Part shown: positions 6,055 through 6,709 of the stretch, in pieces | Layout of the letters: each line of letters begins with the position of its first letter | How positions within the stretch are numbered: position 1 is the first letter of the stretch | Assembly (NCBI GenBank): GCA_017425725.1 | Contig: JAFOXU010000178.1 | Coordinates: 1 to 6,709 of the forward strand | Length of the DNA stretch: 6,709 bases | Reading direction: 5' to 3' | Source of the DNA: Alphaproteobacteria bacterium | GTDB taxonomy: Bacteria > Pseudomonadota > Alphaproteobacteria > Rs-D84 | Made by a program: the position numbers and the translations under genes | The notes under the pieces: generated by a model | Told to the model about the DNA's origin: nothing | Databases searched by the model: none | The model's input: only the letters and a program-made list of their open reading frames with translations

Positions 6055-6072
6055 ATAAAAGACAAAAATCAA
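6045..6072 (-). promoter_or_regulatory. Candidate promoter of gapR-RNHCP
   Basis: On the minus strand, TTGATT (6072-6067), a 16-base spacer and TATCAT (6050-6045, five of six consensus bases) precede gapR, giving a leader of about 25 nt that includes the ribosome binding site. Confidence 0.4.
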
Positions 6073-6089
6073 GAAAAACAAAAACAGAC

Positions 6090-6096
6090 AGGAAAG
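6090..6096 (+). promoter_or_regulatory. Ribosome binding site of pyk
   Basis: AGGAAAG precedes the ATG at 6103 by 6 bases. It is the only Shine-Dalgarno-like sequence in the A-rich leader and supports this start. Confidence 0.55.
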
Positions 6097-6102
6097 TAAA
6101 TT

Positions 6103-6709
6103 ATGAATAAATATACAAAAATTACTGCATCAATTGGGCCAAACTGTGAAGACAAAGAAACATTAACACGCATGATTCGTGCCGGTGTTAATATGTGTCG
6201 GTTGAATTTTAGTCATGATACCGGTGATACCCAAGGTGCCAAGATTGATTTGATTCGTGAAATATCCAGTGAATTGGACATGCCTGTTGCAATAATGATT
6301 GATTTGCAGGGGCCAAAACATCGTATTGGAAATTTTGAAACAGAACATAAATACCCATTGGAAATCGGGCAAAAATTTGTTTTCGATTCAGATGATACAC
6401 CTGGCGATTCAACACGTGTTCAACTGCCTGATACAGATGTATTGGCGTCCTTACACGTTGGCGACAGGGTTTTATTAAATGACGGTAAAATTGAAATGGT
6501 TGTGGACAGTGTTGAACCTGATCGTGTCGAAACGACCGTTGTTCGTGGTAATGAAATCTGGTCCAGACGTGGCTTTAATTTGCCAGATACAGAAATTTCA
6601 ACATCTGTCTTAACCCCAAAAGATAGGGCTGATTTGGCGTATGCTGTTACGAAAAATCCAGATTATGTTGCGATATCTTTTGTACAACGTCCCGAAGATG
6701 TTGCCGAGG
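6103..6709 (+). CDS. pyk: Pyruvate kinase, 3'-truncated by window edge
   Basis: Converts phosphoenolpyruvate and ADP to pyruvate and ATP, the last step of glycolysis. The 202 visible codons cover about 40% of a typical 470-480 residue enzyme. The protein opens with MNKYTKITASIGPNC, the first strand of the TIM barrel. MCRLNFSH (31-38) supplies Arg33 and Asn35 of the active site, and MIDLQGPKHRIG (65-76) contains the conserved Asp67 and the family DLxGPxxR motif. The lid B domain runs from about 71 to 165, with LLNDGKIEM (124-132) and RRGFNLPDTEIS (155-166). The barrel resumes with LTPKDRADL (170-178), whose Lys173 matches the catalytic Lys, and ISFVQRPEDV (191-200). The reading frame is open to the edge with no sign of decay. 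It is divergent from gapR. Its presence implies working lower glycolysis. Confidence 0.95.
   Translation, partial: MNKYTKITASIGPNCEDKETLTRMIRAGVNMCRLNFSHDTGDTQGAKIDLIREISSELDMPVAIMIDLQGPKHRIGNFETEHKYPLEIGQKFVFDSDDTPGDSTRVQLPDTDVLASLHVGDRVLLNDGKIEMVVDSVEPDRVETTVVRGNEIWSRRGFNLPDTEISTSVLTPKDRADLAYAVTKNPDYVAISFVQRPEDVAE

Noticed and set aside
6163..6415. Minus-strand frames opposite pyk
   Set aside because: They are antisense to an unbroken, motif-rich pyruvate kinase reading frame and have no recognisable content.
1..6709. CRISPR array, tRNA or rRNA gene, insertion sequence, attachment site, toxin-antitoxin or defence island
   Set aside because: No regularly spaced repeats, cloverleaf-like sequences, terminal inverted repeats or transposase motifs were seen; the genes are housekeeping or small conserved ones.

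Overview
The window is about 6.7 kb of AT-rich bacterial chromosome, densely coding, with most intergenic gaps under about 90 bp. The best reading is an alphaproteobacterium. It carries a GapR/DUF2312 gene, a family typical of that class. Its ComEC has the short, lactamase-less tail I associate with alphaproteobacterial homologues. It also has an fmt-truA neighbourhood of the kind common in that class. Low G+C and slightly shortened housekeeping proteins suggest a streamlined or host-associated lineage. Pyruvate kinase argues against a Rickettsia-type genome that has lost glycolysis. The exact lineage is inference. TGA is used as a stop (truA) and TGG as Trp, so the standard bacterial code applies.

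Region 1 (1-1847, + strand) is a tight translation/tRNA-modification operon: the 3' part of fmt (methionyl-tRNA formyltransferase), two small cysteine-rich genes, then truA (tRNA pseudouridine synthase). The two small genes (66 and 54 codons) are visibly paralogous. They share a CxxC pair, a further Cys, an IFG motif and a terminal WCxxF, so they look like a tandem duplication of an unnamed metal-binding-type protein. The second overlaps truA in a TAATG junction.

Region 2 (1841-3775, - strand) is a comEC/rec2-family DNA-uptake channel gene. It runs convergently into truA, the two genes overlap by 7 bp, and no terminator is visible between them. Its 5' end faces pyrG across a 78 bp divergent control region. 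That region holds a 13 bp palindrome which supplies both putative -35 elements.

Region 3 (3854-5425, + strand) is pyrG (CTP synthase), complete with synthetase and glutaminase domains. A strong GC hairpin follows it and can terminate transcription from both sides.

Region 4 (5450-6012, - strand) is a two-gene unit: gapR (nucleoid-associated, DUF2312) followed by an RNHCP-domain zinc-ribbon-like protein, joined by another TAATG overlap.

Region 5 (6103-end, + strand) is the 5' part of pyk (pyruvate kinase), divergent from gapR across a 90 bp control region with a near-symmetric -10 element.

I found no rRNA, tRNA, CRISPR array, insertion sequence or phage remnant. The most unusual items are the tandem small Cys-rich paralogues, the shortened C-terminal domain of Fmt, the gapR-RNHCP coupling and the two symmetric divergent promoter regions.
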